Positions 1 through 10,045 of a stretch of 64,000 nt of DNA are shown piece by piece. Source of the DNA: Toxonevra muliebris (Eukaryota; Arthropoda; Insecta; Diptera; Pallopteridae); assembly GCA_963691655.1 (NCBI GenBank), contig OY829326.1, forward strand, positions 12,388,878-12,452,877. Reading direction: 5' to 3'. The position numbers and the translations under genes are program-made. The notes beneath the pieces were generated by a model, which was not told the DNA's origin, made no database searches, and was given only the letters and a program-made list of their open reading frames with translations. Each line of letters starts with the position of its first letter. Position 1 is the stretch's first letter.

Positions 1-1294
1 TTTAAAGTTAAAAATTATATATTTGAGATAAAATAAACATTAGAAAAATGGTCGAAAAAACTTTTACTTCATGAGTGTATGCAGGCAGCGGATGTAAGCA
101 GAAATGTCTAATTTCATTAAATGATTTTAAATTTAAGAGGGTCAGAACCAAAAGAATATTAAAAAAGTACAGTAGGTGGAGAAATGAAAACAAAAGTTTA
201 GCTCTAAATATCTTCTCAGTAATAATAATATTTTTAAATTTATTTTTACGAAGAAAGGAATTTAGTTCTGATTTTTCTTAAAAATTTAATATTATTAAGT
301 GACAGTATGATGGTGTAAAAGTTAGTTGCCTAAGCCCTCAGCATCCAAAGTATTAACCTTTTTCGCCAACAATGTTAGTGAATTGGTCTTCTCTAATGAT
401 AATACATCTATGTATAATACGAAATTACAGCAGACCCTCCTCCCGTCCAATAAGACAGCAGGTTGCATCCGTAGTGCGCACGCATGGTTCCTTGATCGAT
501 ACAAGTAATGTATAGATATATACATAGATGGAAAAATAAATTTAAGTGTATGCAATGCGTTTCTTTGCATGGCTTTCTGAAATAACAGTGAATTGTCTTG
601 TCTTGATTCTTGCCTTTGATTCACCTATTGTTTATCGATTGTGAATTATCCTAAAGTGGAAACTTAGTTTGTTTTCTTATTCAGTCTCAAATGCAGCCAG
701 CACTAAAGAAACTTGGACCGGTTTTACCCAAGGATAAGCAAGTTGAATAGCTTCGAATATGAATGAATATTCTGGATCCTATAGTTATATGAAATAGTTG
801 AAAATGTTCTACGTTAAAATCCGAAAACTTTCTTAAAAACCAAAAAGTTATAGCTCATTTATAACAAAAAAATATCTGGGAATAAAATACTAAGTAAAAC
901 TGAAATTATGATTTCTTTGCCTTTTAACATCTTTTAATGGGGCTTAAACCTTCCTGAATGCACCAAGCTCAATAGTTATGCATAAATTAAAGACGCTACT
1001 AAAATAAAAATCCCTTTAACCATTATCTGCTCCCTAAAAAACTTACGTTGTATATGAGGGTATGCGTCGTTTTCTAAGTATGTGGGATTTCTGCAAATTT
1101 TCAACAATCAAACCATACTTTTTATTATTAGTTTTGATAATTAGATGCCTCCCTTTAATTAATTTTATACAAACATTTTGATTATGCTGTTATGTATAAA
1201 AACAAAAAATTGTTTTTCGCATAACATAATTGTTTCTTAATAACTTAGACAGAGACTCAATAAAATGTATATTTTGAACCTTAAAAAAATGTCT
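1..1294. other. AT-rich stretch without a recognisable gene
   Basis: Only short open frames without family motifs occur here. The region around 322-624 is open on both strands, but neither translation resembles a known domain. No tRNA-like or transposon-end signal was seen before the element that starts at 1303. Confidence 0.6.
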
Positions 1295-1302
1295 ATCATC
1301 CA

Positions 1303-1859
1303 TAGGGTAACCAGACGTACTGATTTGATCAGGACATGCTCTGATTTTTTTTTAAATACTGATTTTTTTAAATCTCGAAATCAGTACGAAAATGTACTGA
1401 TTTTTTGTATTTTTTACTGATTTTTTCAAATTAATATCTTAAGAATTTTTGTGCTTAACCTTAATGGTCTTAAAATTGTTTTTGCAGATAGTCTCACCCT
1501 GTTTGTTTTTTTTTTTTATTGTTCACAAAATAAAATACATACTCGTTGCTGCTATTGAAAGGAGAAAAACAATATTTGCTTAAAGAAAAGTCGGTAAACG
1601 TAAATTTTTAAATGAGTGAACGGAATTTGTTACTAATTCAATTTGATTATTATCTTCATCTCTCAAAATCCTCTAAATCTGGAGACTGATACGTAATAAA
1701 CATTGCCTACTGACGAAGAAAAAATTTAAAATGAACACACAAAATCGTAGAAAAAGTTTCAGGATGTTTATATCACTCACTTTATTACATTGAAGTTATT
1801 AGGTAATAAAAGCATAAAAGCTGTACTGATTTGTACTGTTCAAAAATCTGGCTACCCTA
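1303..1859. mobile_element. Non-autonomous hAT-like DNA transposon
   Basis: The two ends are inverted repeats: TAGGGTAACCAGACGTACTG at the left, and TAGGGTAGCCAGATTTTTGA when the right end is read inward. The flanks carry an 8-bp target duplication with one mismatch: ATCATCCA at 1295-1302 and CTCATCCA at 1860-1867. An 8-bp duplication is typical of hAT elements, although P elements also make one. The 557-bp body has no transposase frame and is rich in variants of the phrase TACTGATTTTTT near both ends, which may be subterminal binding repeats. It is likely a MITE-like deletion derivative; its parent is not in the window. Confidence 0.65.
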
Positions 1860-2989
1860 CTCATCCATTATTTTGTTCACAAGGACCAGATTAAGGTTAA
1901 TAGTACAAAAAAAACTAAAAAAAAAACAGGAGGAAAATTTGAAAATCTGTAAAATCTGGGATTAGCTCCCACTTTGATTAACCTTATCACTTCTGGCATA
2001 TTGGTTCTGCTGTATTAAAACTAAACCTAAAAGAGAGGTAGGCTAATTCTATAGGTAGGTTTTTAGGTAAAAAGAACAGCTCTTCCCGACAACACGCCAA
2101 GTAGTTCTTAAGAGCCGTTTAGATAACACAAGTTCTATCTACGAGATCATACAGTTATGTATTTGCCACCGTTCTATGCTGCTACAATTCAAAATTAAAA
2201 CTATTCCACTCAAACTTCACTTATTTTTCATTTTTTCCACACCACAAGTCGCTGTCATTCAAAAATATATTCAAAACAGTAAACAAACGAAAATTATTTG
2301 AAAATGGGAAAACTCAACTTAAACTTTAAGCACGCAACTGTACTTTACTTCAAAAGCCATTCACCTCATCATTCCCCTCTTTTTTCCACCCTACTACAAC
2401 TAAAATGGCTGCGATCTAATGGCTTCCCACGTAAAAATGTAGAAATATATGAATCCATATGAAAATTTTGAAGTAAATTTTTAAATACGTGAGGATCTAA
2501 AAATAAAACATTTCAAAATCACATAAAATTAGTAACCAAGTTCAAATTTCCACAAAATCCCCAAACAACATTTGCTAAATCTGCATTCAAGCAAATAGCA
2601 GCAGCAACAACAACAATAGCTAGTAGCTACAGTAAACATGATACAAAACTATTAAAAACCATCATTGGGGGGATGTTACATTAAAATAATTGCTTCCGAA
2701 TGTCAACATTGCGCAGTGTACAGTGGCACCTTTACATGCATGTGTGTGAGTGTGTGCGTGCCGTAAGAAAATCTTCTGAAATTCCCACAAAATTCCTCTT
2801 AACGCATTGTACATACTTATATCTATTTATCTATGTAACTTATAGATACATTTCAATTCCCCCTTCAAAAACACAAATATTATTTTAAAACTGCTTGCGC
2901 TTGCGTGCGAGTACGTGTATATGTGTGTATGATACGTTGGCAACATGTGTGCGCACGCGTGCCATTTGCCTTTCGACAACAACAGAACA

Positions 2990-3190
2990 TCAGCCTCAGC
3001 TTCAGTCTCAGTCTCAGCATCTTCGTCATCGTCATCGTCGTCATTGTCGTTGTTTTTAATTGCAGCAAGCACATAACTCACTTACATACACAGATGCACA
3101 TTTACAATTACAGTCAACTCCAACCATGCATCCCAATGTCGATGTCGATGTCGATGACGTTGCCACTGCTACCGCTGCGGCTACTGCTGC
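2990..3190. repeat. Compound TCA/TCG and GTCGAT trinucleotide-rich tract
   Basis: TCAGTC, CATCGTCATCGTCG and GTCGATGTCGATG units follow each other with interruptions. This is ordinary imperfect fly simple-sequence DNA. It creates spurious open frames on both strands. Confidence 0.8.
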
Positions 3191-3378
3191 ACATGGTCTT
3201 TGTAAAGATACACACGCTTGTACGCATTCCACCGAATCGTTTGGTGTTGCACATTTTTCTGGATCTCCTGCGAAGTACGCATTTAGCATTTATTAGCGCG
3301 TCCGCCTTTATTGGTTGTTGGTTGATGGTGTTGCATTATATTTTTAAAATATACATACTTTGGGGGATTTATGGTTCA

Positions 3379-3401
3379 TGTGTGTGTGTGTGTGTGTGTG
3401 T
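3379..3401. repeat. (TG)n microsatellite
   Basis: An uninterrupted TG dinucleotide run of about 11 units. Confidence 0.95.
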
Positions 3402-5930
3402 CACTCTACATACATATGTACAGGAATATATGCATGTGCTTGGCTGGCTAGTATTTTTAAAACACAACGCAGAAGACATTTGTGCGCACATGTGGCGTAA
3501 ATATGATTTTGACATTTCGAGAGACAAGCGCGCGCGCGTTTTTCCATTTCTTCTATGTATGTACATTCAGTTTTTAATATGATTTTTCTATTTTCAATCA
3601 AGCTCCATTTTCTCACACACATACATACATATGAATGAAAATAGAAAATAAGATTAATAACAGTACATTGAGTAATTCCACTTTCAGATTCCTTTAGGAA
3701 TTCTTTCTGTAAGAATTTCTCAATAGAATCTCTCTCTCCTCATTAAAGCATGGCTTTGTGTGATTCTTATGAAATTTCTTCTTCGTTTATTTCGTTTCTC
3801 CGGAAATGCATTTTAATTTATTTCAGGCCATCGTTTCATAATTTTGGTTGTTGTTGTTGCTGTTGCCAGCAAATCTTTCACGCTTATTGAAATCTTTCAT
3901 GCTTGAAAAACAAACAGCATCTGCTTGGCATTGAAATTTGGAATTGGAGCGTTTCGAAGTAATATTTTTTCGGGATTTTGAAATTTTCTATATTACTTAC
4001 TTTTATATACATATCGTTCGTTTTCTGTAAGACTGTTATAAGTCTGAAAATCAATTTTTCGAAAAAATCGCATTAAAAGATTTCAATAAACTACCATTAG
4101 GTAGAACGCAATAACGAGAAATATTCTTCTGACGAGAACGTGTTATGATTTTTATACAAATTAAAACATTAAATAACAGTTATTTTTACATACTTAACTC
4201 GATTTTTTTTTTAATTATGACAATGTTGCAGAAAGCGAGCGATATGTATTAATACGTTTGGGGGAAGATTTTTCAAGCGTGGCGAAAATTAGATGAAAAA
4301 ATCAAAACAATGATTTTTCATCAAATGATTACTAAATTTTATCAAAAAAAATTATCAAGTAAATATAAAAGTTAATAACAGTTGAATTTTTTCGCATGGT
4401 TTTCTTTCTTAACAAATTGATTTCTCGTAAAAGGTTGATCAGAAATCGGCGATTGAGACATCAAAGTTTTTGTTAAAGATTAAGATTTACAATTTGTGTT
4501 TTTATTTTTATAAAAAAATTGATTTCCATGAAAAAAATGTTTTTTTTTTTCTTAACATTTTAAGATTAAAACAATTTCTCTAGCTGAAAATATTCTCTTT
4601 TCAGATACTTAAATTTTCAAATCAATTACGAAAAATTTCTTAAAAGAAAAAACCATTATTCTCTATCTCAAAAAAAGTTATGAGCAATTTTGTCACCGCG
4701 CACCTAGTTACTAGTTAGGAACACGAAATGACCTTCTCGTTATGACTACTTAAAAAATTAAGCGAACATTCCTGGGTCCGATCTTTTGAGGAGCCACCAG
4801 TAATCAATACAAAAATTTTAAAAGTTCTCAAGATGGTTTTATCAAATTTTTTTACATTTCTCTTGATGACTCAAAATTTGTACACTTTTTTTAAGTAAGT
4901 ATTTTGTTCTTTCTAGGTTATTTCGAATTTTAGTTTTATAAATATTAATTTGGGAAAAATATTCTTCCCGCTAATGTGGGGAAAAAAAATGCTACCAAAA
5001 ATTACATTTTTATAATAACCAAACCAAATTCAAATCTATTCTTGCATATTATTGCAAGAATTATAAAATCAGTAAAATTTGGGAATAAACTGTAGGTAAT
5101 ATTGATCTTTAATGATTAAGTTCAGAAATTAAAGAATATCGGTGACTATCCCTCTTGAAAATAGCTCCAACTGTGCGCATTTATTTTATCCTAACATTTT
5201 CTTTGTGAATATTTCAACAGGCGAAACACTTCAAATTCTAACCAAAGCGACCTTAAATTTTCGGTACCTGAAACTATCAACTGTTCGTGGTTCACCATAT
5301 GCCCAAATATTCAATGTAATGGTTTTTGAAAAATCAAGCAAACTAAGCAATATCAAGCCATAATTGAAACGATATCGATCTATCAATTTTAGTTATCTTT
5401 AAGATCTCAGAAATGATTAAATTAATCATCCGTTAACGCTTCCAAAAGCTTAAAAGTTTTGCCCTCATATGACGACAATAGTTAAAAAAAAAACTCGCCA
5501 AAAATCGGTTTAGCATCGTATACATTTCAATTAAAAGCTCCAATATTTTTTTCCTGTTTTACCAAATTTCATATATTTTGAAAGTCTTTTATCAATATTT
5601 TGAATACAAAAGGAAAGCCGGTATATCATACTGAAGTAAAAAAGTAAGGCTCTAAAATTTGTAGCTAAGAAATCCAAAATTAGCAAATAAGATACTTGGA
5701 TAGATTCAAAACTAAATCTTTAGTACTATCGAGTTAGTAAAAAGGTTTAGAAAACTTTAAATTCAGACAAAATAAATGTTCAAACCGAAATTTTCCAAAC
5801 GAAAGTCAGTCACCACCTGCGGTAAAGTCGAACACTTTATTATCTCCAAAATGTAATAAAAAAAATCATACATTTTTATACTGAAAATTTTAAAGGAGAG
5901 ATAACCACGAAAAATATTTTCGTAGTCAAA

Positions 5931-6226
5931 AGGCGTTTTTCTCTTTTAACTCAGAACACGGAGTAGAGTAGAACTCGAGCACACCGAGGACGCTCTAACA
6001 ACTCTGATTTAATTTTAAAACCCATAGAGGACGAACTGTCAGATCAGAACTATTTATAAATATGTTTATTTTTCAACAAAGTTTTTTTCAATCATTTTGA
6101 TTTTTTTGTGCAAAATGGATAAATTAATTATTCTTAAAAAGAAACACAATTACAGAGCTAAAAAGAAACACGATTACGTTTTTTGACAACTCGTGATCTG
6201 CTCAGAGCTAATAAAGTAAAACGCCT
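5931..6226. mobile_element. Possible MITE with imperfect terminal inverted repeats
   Basis: The left end AGGCGTTTTTCTCTTTTAAC and the inward-read right end AGGCGTTTTACTTTATTAGC match closely. Similarity continues inward with small gaps (CTCAGAACACGGAG against CTCTGAGCAGATCACGAG). The 296-bp body is non-coding. No convincing target-site duplication was found, so the superfamily and exact limits are unknown. Confidence 0.4.
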
Positions 6227-6678
6227 AAAGAACAACAATGATCACAACGACATCATTACGGCAACCATTTGTCTAAAAACACGATAAGATAAAAAGGATG
6301 ATCGAAAACAATAAAAAAACAGTCTTTTATTTATAACTTAAATAATACACAAAACACAACGGTGGCCAACTCTAAATTATGATCGTTTTTAACAGGCGCT
6401 ACATGCTTATACATATTTTATTTAGCCGCAACATTATCTCGTTTCAAGCCTAGTCTGCAATTTTAAAATTTTTTTTATTGGAATACACACTTATTTTTTT
6501 TTTTAATTTTTGTTAGAAATTTCAATACTTCTGCATTATCTTGGACAATTCTCTTTGCGTGTAATAACTTGTGGTGAATTGAATAACAACACCTAATTTT
6601 GCTAAAATACACCACAGCAACCTACCACAGATACCATATATTATAGGATTCAAGACACGCACCATTTTAGTTTTACAA

Positions 6679-6816
6679 TAGCGCCATCTGGATGTGAGTT
6701 ACTGCAATGTTTTCCACCATCAAATTCATTTGTAGGTTTGAATAAATATTTCAATGAACTCCGCTGGTTTTTAACTATATTTATTTAAATGCTGAATTAC
6801 ACAGCGACATCTGTGG
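6679..6816. promoter_or_regulatory. Pair of CTCF-like motifs upstream of the exon
   Basis: TAGCGCCATCTGGATG at 6679-6694 and CAGCGACATCTGTGG at 6802-6816 resemble the fly CTCF core (GCGCCAYCTRGTGG). They lie in the same orientation, 120 bp apart, within 310 bp of the acceptor of the exon at 6984. Both deviate from the consensus, the second more so. Binding is inferred from motif shape only, and AGATGGCGC-type words also occur near transposon relics in this window, for example at 9719. Confidence 0.25.
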
Positions 6817-6983
6817 TATTTCTATGGCAAACATTCATGTATTTATAAGCATACAATTCGACTCATTGCTTTTGGCTGCTAGTATTGGGGTTGATTTGAA
6901 TTCTTTCTCAACTTCACATTGTAAAATAACATGCGAAATTATAAATTCATGTTATTTTAACTGACGCTTGTTTTTTATTCCAG

Positions 6984-7091
6984 CTTGTATATGGTCCTGA
7001 TGGACAGCAGGTGCGTGCAGAGCAAAGACGTGGGCGTGGTAAAGCACGTAATTCAACTGGAAATGGAAATGGTGGTACACCAACAACTGGG
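6984..7091 (+). CDS. Internal coding exon (36 codons) of an unidentified gene
   Basis: A pyrimidine-rich tract ending TTTTTTATTCCAG precedes the segment, and GTAAGT follows immediately. The enclosed 108 bp is open in two frames. The first frame is the more protein-like: it begins LVYGPDGQQVRAEQRRGRGK and ends in a low-complexity Asn/Gly/Thr stretch (GNGNGG, TPTTG). The Arg/Gly-rich block RRGRGKAR is basic and could be a nuclear or nucleic-acid-binding tract, but it is not a canonical AT-hook. If the flanking phases are zero, inclusion or skipping would keep the frame, as in a cassette exon. I do not recognise the gene. No partner exon was found in the window, so the neighbouring introns would be at least 6.9 kb and 56 kb long. 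The exon call rests on splice sites plus open frame, not on homology. Confidence 0.5.
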
Positions 7092-8362
7092 GTAAGTGCG
7101 AAATATTAAATCAATATAAACGTGTAATATTTTTGGGATACTTTAAAATCCTACTTTTTGAATTCAATTATGAAGTCAGAAATTTATAAGGCTACCTCAA
7201 ATCATCAATTCGACATTCACCTTGACATACTAACACAAAAAAAAATACTTGGTATATGTAAGTATGGTTCCATATTCAGTCGTCGTATACACAAAAATTA
7301 AACGGAATGAAGTAATATTCCTGAATTTTGTTCCACAATCGAAGAAAACCACATACCACACCCAGAAAATTTAACACATTTCACACAAAATTTACAGATC
7401 ACAGAAGCCCAATTGTGTGTAAGTGCAACATTGATTGAACAGAAAAACAACACAAAACTTAAAATACAGAACTACATATGAATTTATGTAGATATTTATA
7501 TGTAGTTGTATGTATATATTTATTATACGTGTGTACATTATAGCCATGCAACAAAAGGCAGAGAGAATTTATTAAAATATATTTAGTACAAATGGCACAA
7601 AGGAGCTAGCAATCAAACATTCAAAACCAAATTAAGTGAATTTAACATTTTTGTAATTACAATATGTTCAAAATGGTAGATAAATACTTAAACGAAAAAA
7701 TATGTTTCATGTATAAGAATTTAAGAAATTTTATTTTATGATAATAGCAAAAACTTGTTGCTTTTTTCAGTCATAAAAAGTTTATAAGAGTCTCCAACCA
7801 ATTATTTTAGTAACTTTTCTGCAAAAATATGGAATTTTGTAATGACACGCAAAAACCGAGAATCTTACAGTGTTTTTCCAGACATTTTACCTAATATTTT
7901 TTTTTCAGCAACAGTGATTTCAAATCAAACTTCACAGACTGTTCAATATTATACCTAGTCTCATTCTTATGCTTCCTGTAAAAACTTTATTAATTTTTAT
8001 CAAACCGATAAATTAATATAAAAAAATTTTATTTAAGTCCTCAATTTTTGTAACACTGTGCAACACATTTTTCTAACGGGGAAACGACCAACACAGGTCG
8101 GTAGTACTGGTCTAGAGTAACAAAACCCTAAAACGGTTTTACAAAGTTAGCTCGCTTTTAAAACGAAAAATGGTATTTCTTGGACATGCTGTCACCGATC
8201 AGTATACATTTACATAGTTTTTATCAACACATTAGAGCCGAAGGAGAACATCCAGTTGAAATCAATACCAGATCCGAACGAAGAAGAAACTTAAAAGCGA
8301 TAAGTTTAAAAGTTTCCACTAATTCGTCCTTAAGCTTAAGTAAAAATTAAATTCTATGTTTG
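7092..8362. other. Presumed intron, gene-free
   Basis: AT-rich sequence follows the GTAAGT donor. No branch of conserved coding sequence, RNA gene or transposon end was recognised before the SINE at 8368. Confidence 0.55.
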
Positions 8363-8367
8363 AATGA

Positions 8368-8577
8368 GACGACCTCGATAGTCTAGTGGGTAGTGCCCTA
8401 GGTTCGAGTTCAGTTCTCGTCTTCTGCTGGTGGTTAATTCTCATAACCTTCTTCTATTCACTATCATTATGAAGCGTACGAAAATTATAAGATTATTATT
8501 ATTACCTTGGTTGGTAATGGCAAAACTACCAAGCCGATAAAAAATTGACACACCGCCGCTCAGGATTCAGGCCTAAG
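8368..8577 (+). mobile_element. Truncated tRNA-derived SINE copy
   Basis: The head, GACGACCTCGATAGTCTAGT, matches the head of the SINE at 32349-32655. It carries a Pol III A-box-like segment (TAGTCTAGTGGGTAG) and a degenerate B box (GGTTCGAGTTCAG). Compared with the full copy it has lost about 15 bp between the boxes. It also lacks a segment near the 3' end, jumping from the CACACCGCCG block to CAGGCCTAAG. The body segment TTGGTAATGGCAAAACTACC and the following AAGCCGATAAAAAATTG are shared with the full copy. Flanking GAATGAG words at both ends could be a short target duplication. It is an inactive fossil, not a functional tRNA. Confidence 0.8.
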
Positions 8578-8709
8578 GAATGAGATCGAAAAAATCTAAA
8601 CATATATAAAATTCCATAATTTTTAAACGGTTGATCTTAGAGTTTTGATTTTTTTTTTATTTAATTGATAATATTTTACAAATTACAGAAAAATATAACT
8701 TTTATAGTT

Positions 8710-9644
8710 CTAACCACTATTTATGAACTCGTGGACCTTTTTTGGTAAGCCTTCCATTAGAGATTTAATAGTTGTTTCAGACACCTTTTTGGGACACCTA
8801 TTTTGTTCTCTTTAAGTTTCTTTTCACAAGAGTCCAATATCTCTCCACTGGTCTTAGCTCCAGACAATTTGGAGGATTGGCCTCTCTTGGTACAAAAACT
8901 ATGTTATTACTTTGGTGCCACTCCGATGATGCCAAATCGGGCCAAAAATATGTGGACACATTGTGCTCTCTTATGAAAGGAAGAAGTCTTTTTTCAAACA
9001 TTCTTTGATGTATATTTCGGTATTTATAGAGCCCACTGTAACAAATGACTTGCTTCTTTTGCCGCAACTGCATGTAGCTTGCCATACCAGGAATTTTTTA
9101 GGAAATTTTGTCTGCTTTTGGATTCTAAATTGTTCTTCGACATTTCCTCGAGTATCAGCAACATTTTTACCCGGAAACTGCGTAAAACCTGCCAGTACAT
9201 ACGTTTCGTCGTCCATTATAAACATGAATATTTTTGTATGAAATTCGATTTTAATTTCCGAGCCCTACTTTTGGCGTCTAAATTTTTTGCAGCATTCCTG
9301 TGTGGAACTTTTTGGAGTTTGTATGTTTTCAAACCTGCATTGGCTTTAACTTTTCGCACCAAATAGTCAGAGCACTGGACTAACCAGGCAGTTTTTCTAC
9401 CAGATGTGTTTGGAGATCTTTTCAATATGCTTTTTATTTTCTTGGCTTTCACAATATCATGTGGTCCTTGTTTTCTTCCCGAACCAGGTTTCCTATCGAT
9501 GGTTAAATTCTCCTGAAACTGTTTAATAACATTGGAAACAGTTTGACGGCAGACCTTCAATTCTTTGGCCAATTTTTTGTAGGACCAATTTGGATTTTGT
9601 TTGAAAATTTTTAATAATTTTAAGATGTACTTCTTTTTCTTCAC
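8710..9644 (-). pseudogene. Broken DD37E-type Tc1/mariner transposase
   Basis: Reading from 9644 leftward, the first part encodes an N-terminal helix-turn-helix region (WSYKKLAKELKVCRQTVSNV) and a linker with DRKPGSGRK, then AGLKTYKLQKVPHRN. The catalytic domain follows in other frames: MDDETYV holds the first Asp, FWPDLAS the second, and ELRPVERYW the Glu. The C-terminus, EGLPKKVHEFINSG, ends at a stop at 8710-8712. At least three frame changes (near 9220, 9000 and 8800) break the gene. Only 30 residues separate the second Asp from the Glu. Alignment with the family suggests 37, so about seven codons after DLASS are deleted. In life the protein would cut and paste its own element at TA sites. 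Terminal inverted repeats were not located. The copy is dead. Confidence 0.9.
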
Positions 9645-9850
9645 TCATTTTGATCAAACTCACAATAAATCAACATGTTTGTCATTAAAGTTTATGACAG
9701 TTATACATTTTACACACAGATGGCGCAAATGTCCAAGGAATTACATGAAGATGTCGCACACGAAAAAGAGTTCGCTACAATTGTCATCGACATTACCGGT
9801 ACAGAGTTGCAATTTTTGTTCTAGCATTAATCCCAAAAAAAAAAAATTGG

Positions 9851-10045
9851 TTGTGTATTAACGAACACAAGGCAGAAGTGAAACTTCTTGTGAACTAAAC
9901 GAAACACATGCAAATGAAATTCAAAAACACAAGCCAATGAATTTAAAAATTGAGCGATTGAAAAATTTCATTTGCTTGTTATTTGCTTGTGTTTCGTTTG
10001 GTTCACAAGAAGTTTCACTTCTGCCTTGTGTTCGTTAATACACAA
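9851..10045. mobile_element. Foldback (snapback) element with perfect 45-bp arms
   Basis: The arms 9851-9895 and 10001-10045 are exact reverse complements over 45 bp. The outer arm begins TTGTGTATTAACGAACACAA. Complementarity continues inward through AAACGAAACACA and GCAAAT, interrupted by one mismatch and an 11-bp insertion on the right side (about 70 bp in all). The loop is non-coding. Transcribed, it would make a long hairpin. No clear target duplication was seen. It lies about 200 bp from the broken mariner transposase start, but its sequence is not obviously part of that element. Confidence 0.8.

Larger units (their letters stand above)
1868..5930. other. Gene-free AT-rich DNA with simple-repeat island at 2.6-3.6 kb
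   Basis: No supported gene. The longest open frame (2905-3582, + strand) is low-complexity translation of CA/TG and TCA/TCG repeats and is not credible. The stretch 4000-5900 is AT-rich with scattered short inverted repeats but no clear transposon ends. Confidence 0.6.

Noticed and set aside
2905..3582. 225-codon open frame on the + strand, the longest in the window
   Set aside because: It is the translation of TCA/TCG, CA and TG repeats and is rich in Ser, Val, Leu and His runs, with no domain pattern. Overlapping frames on the other strand are equally open.
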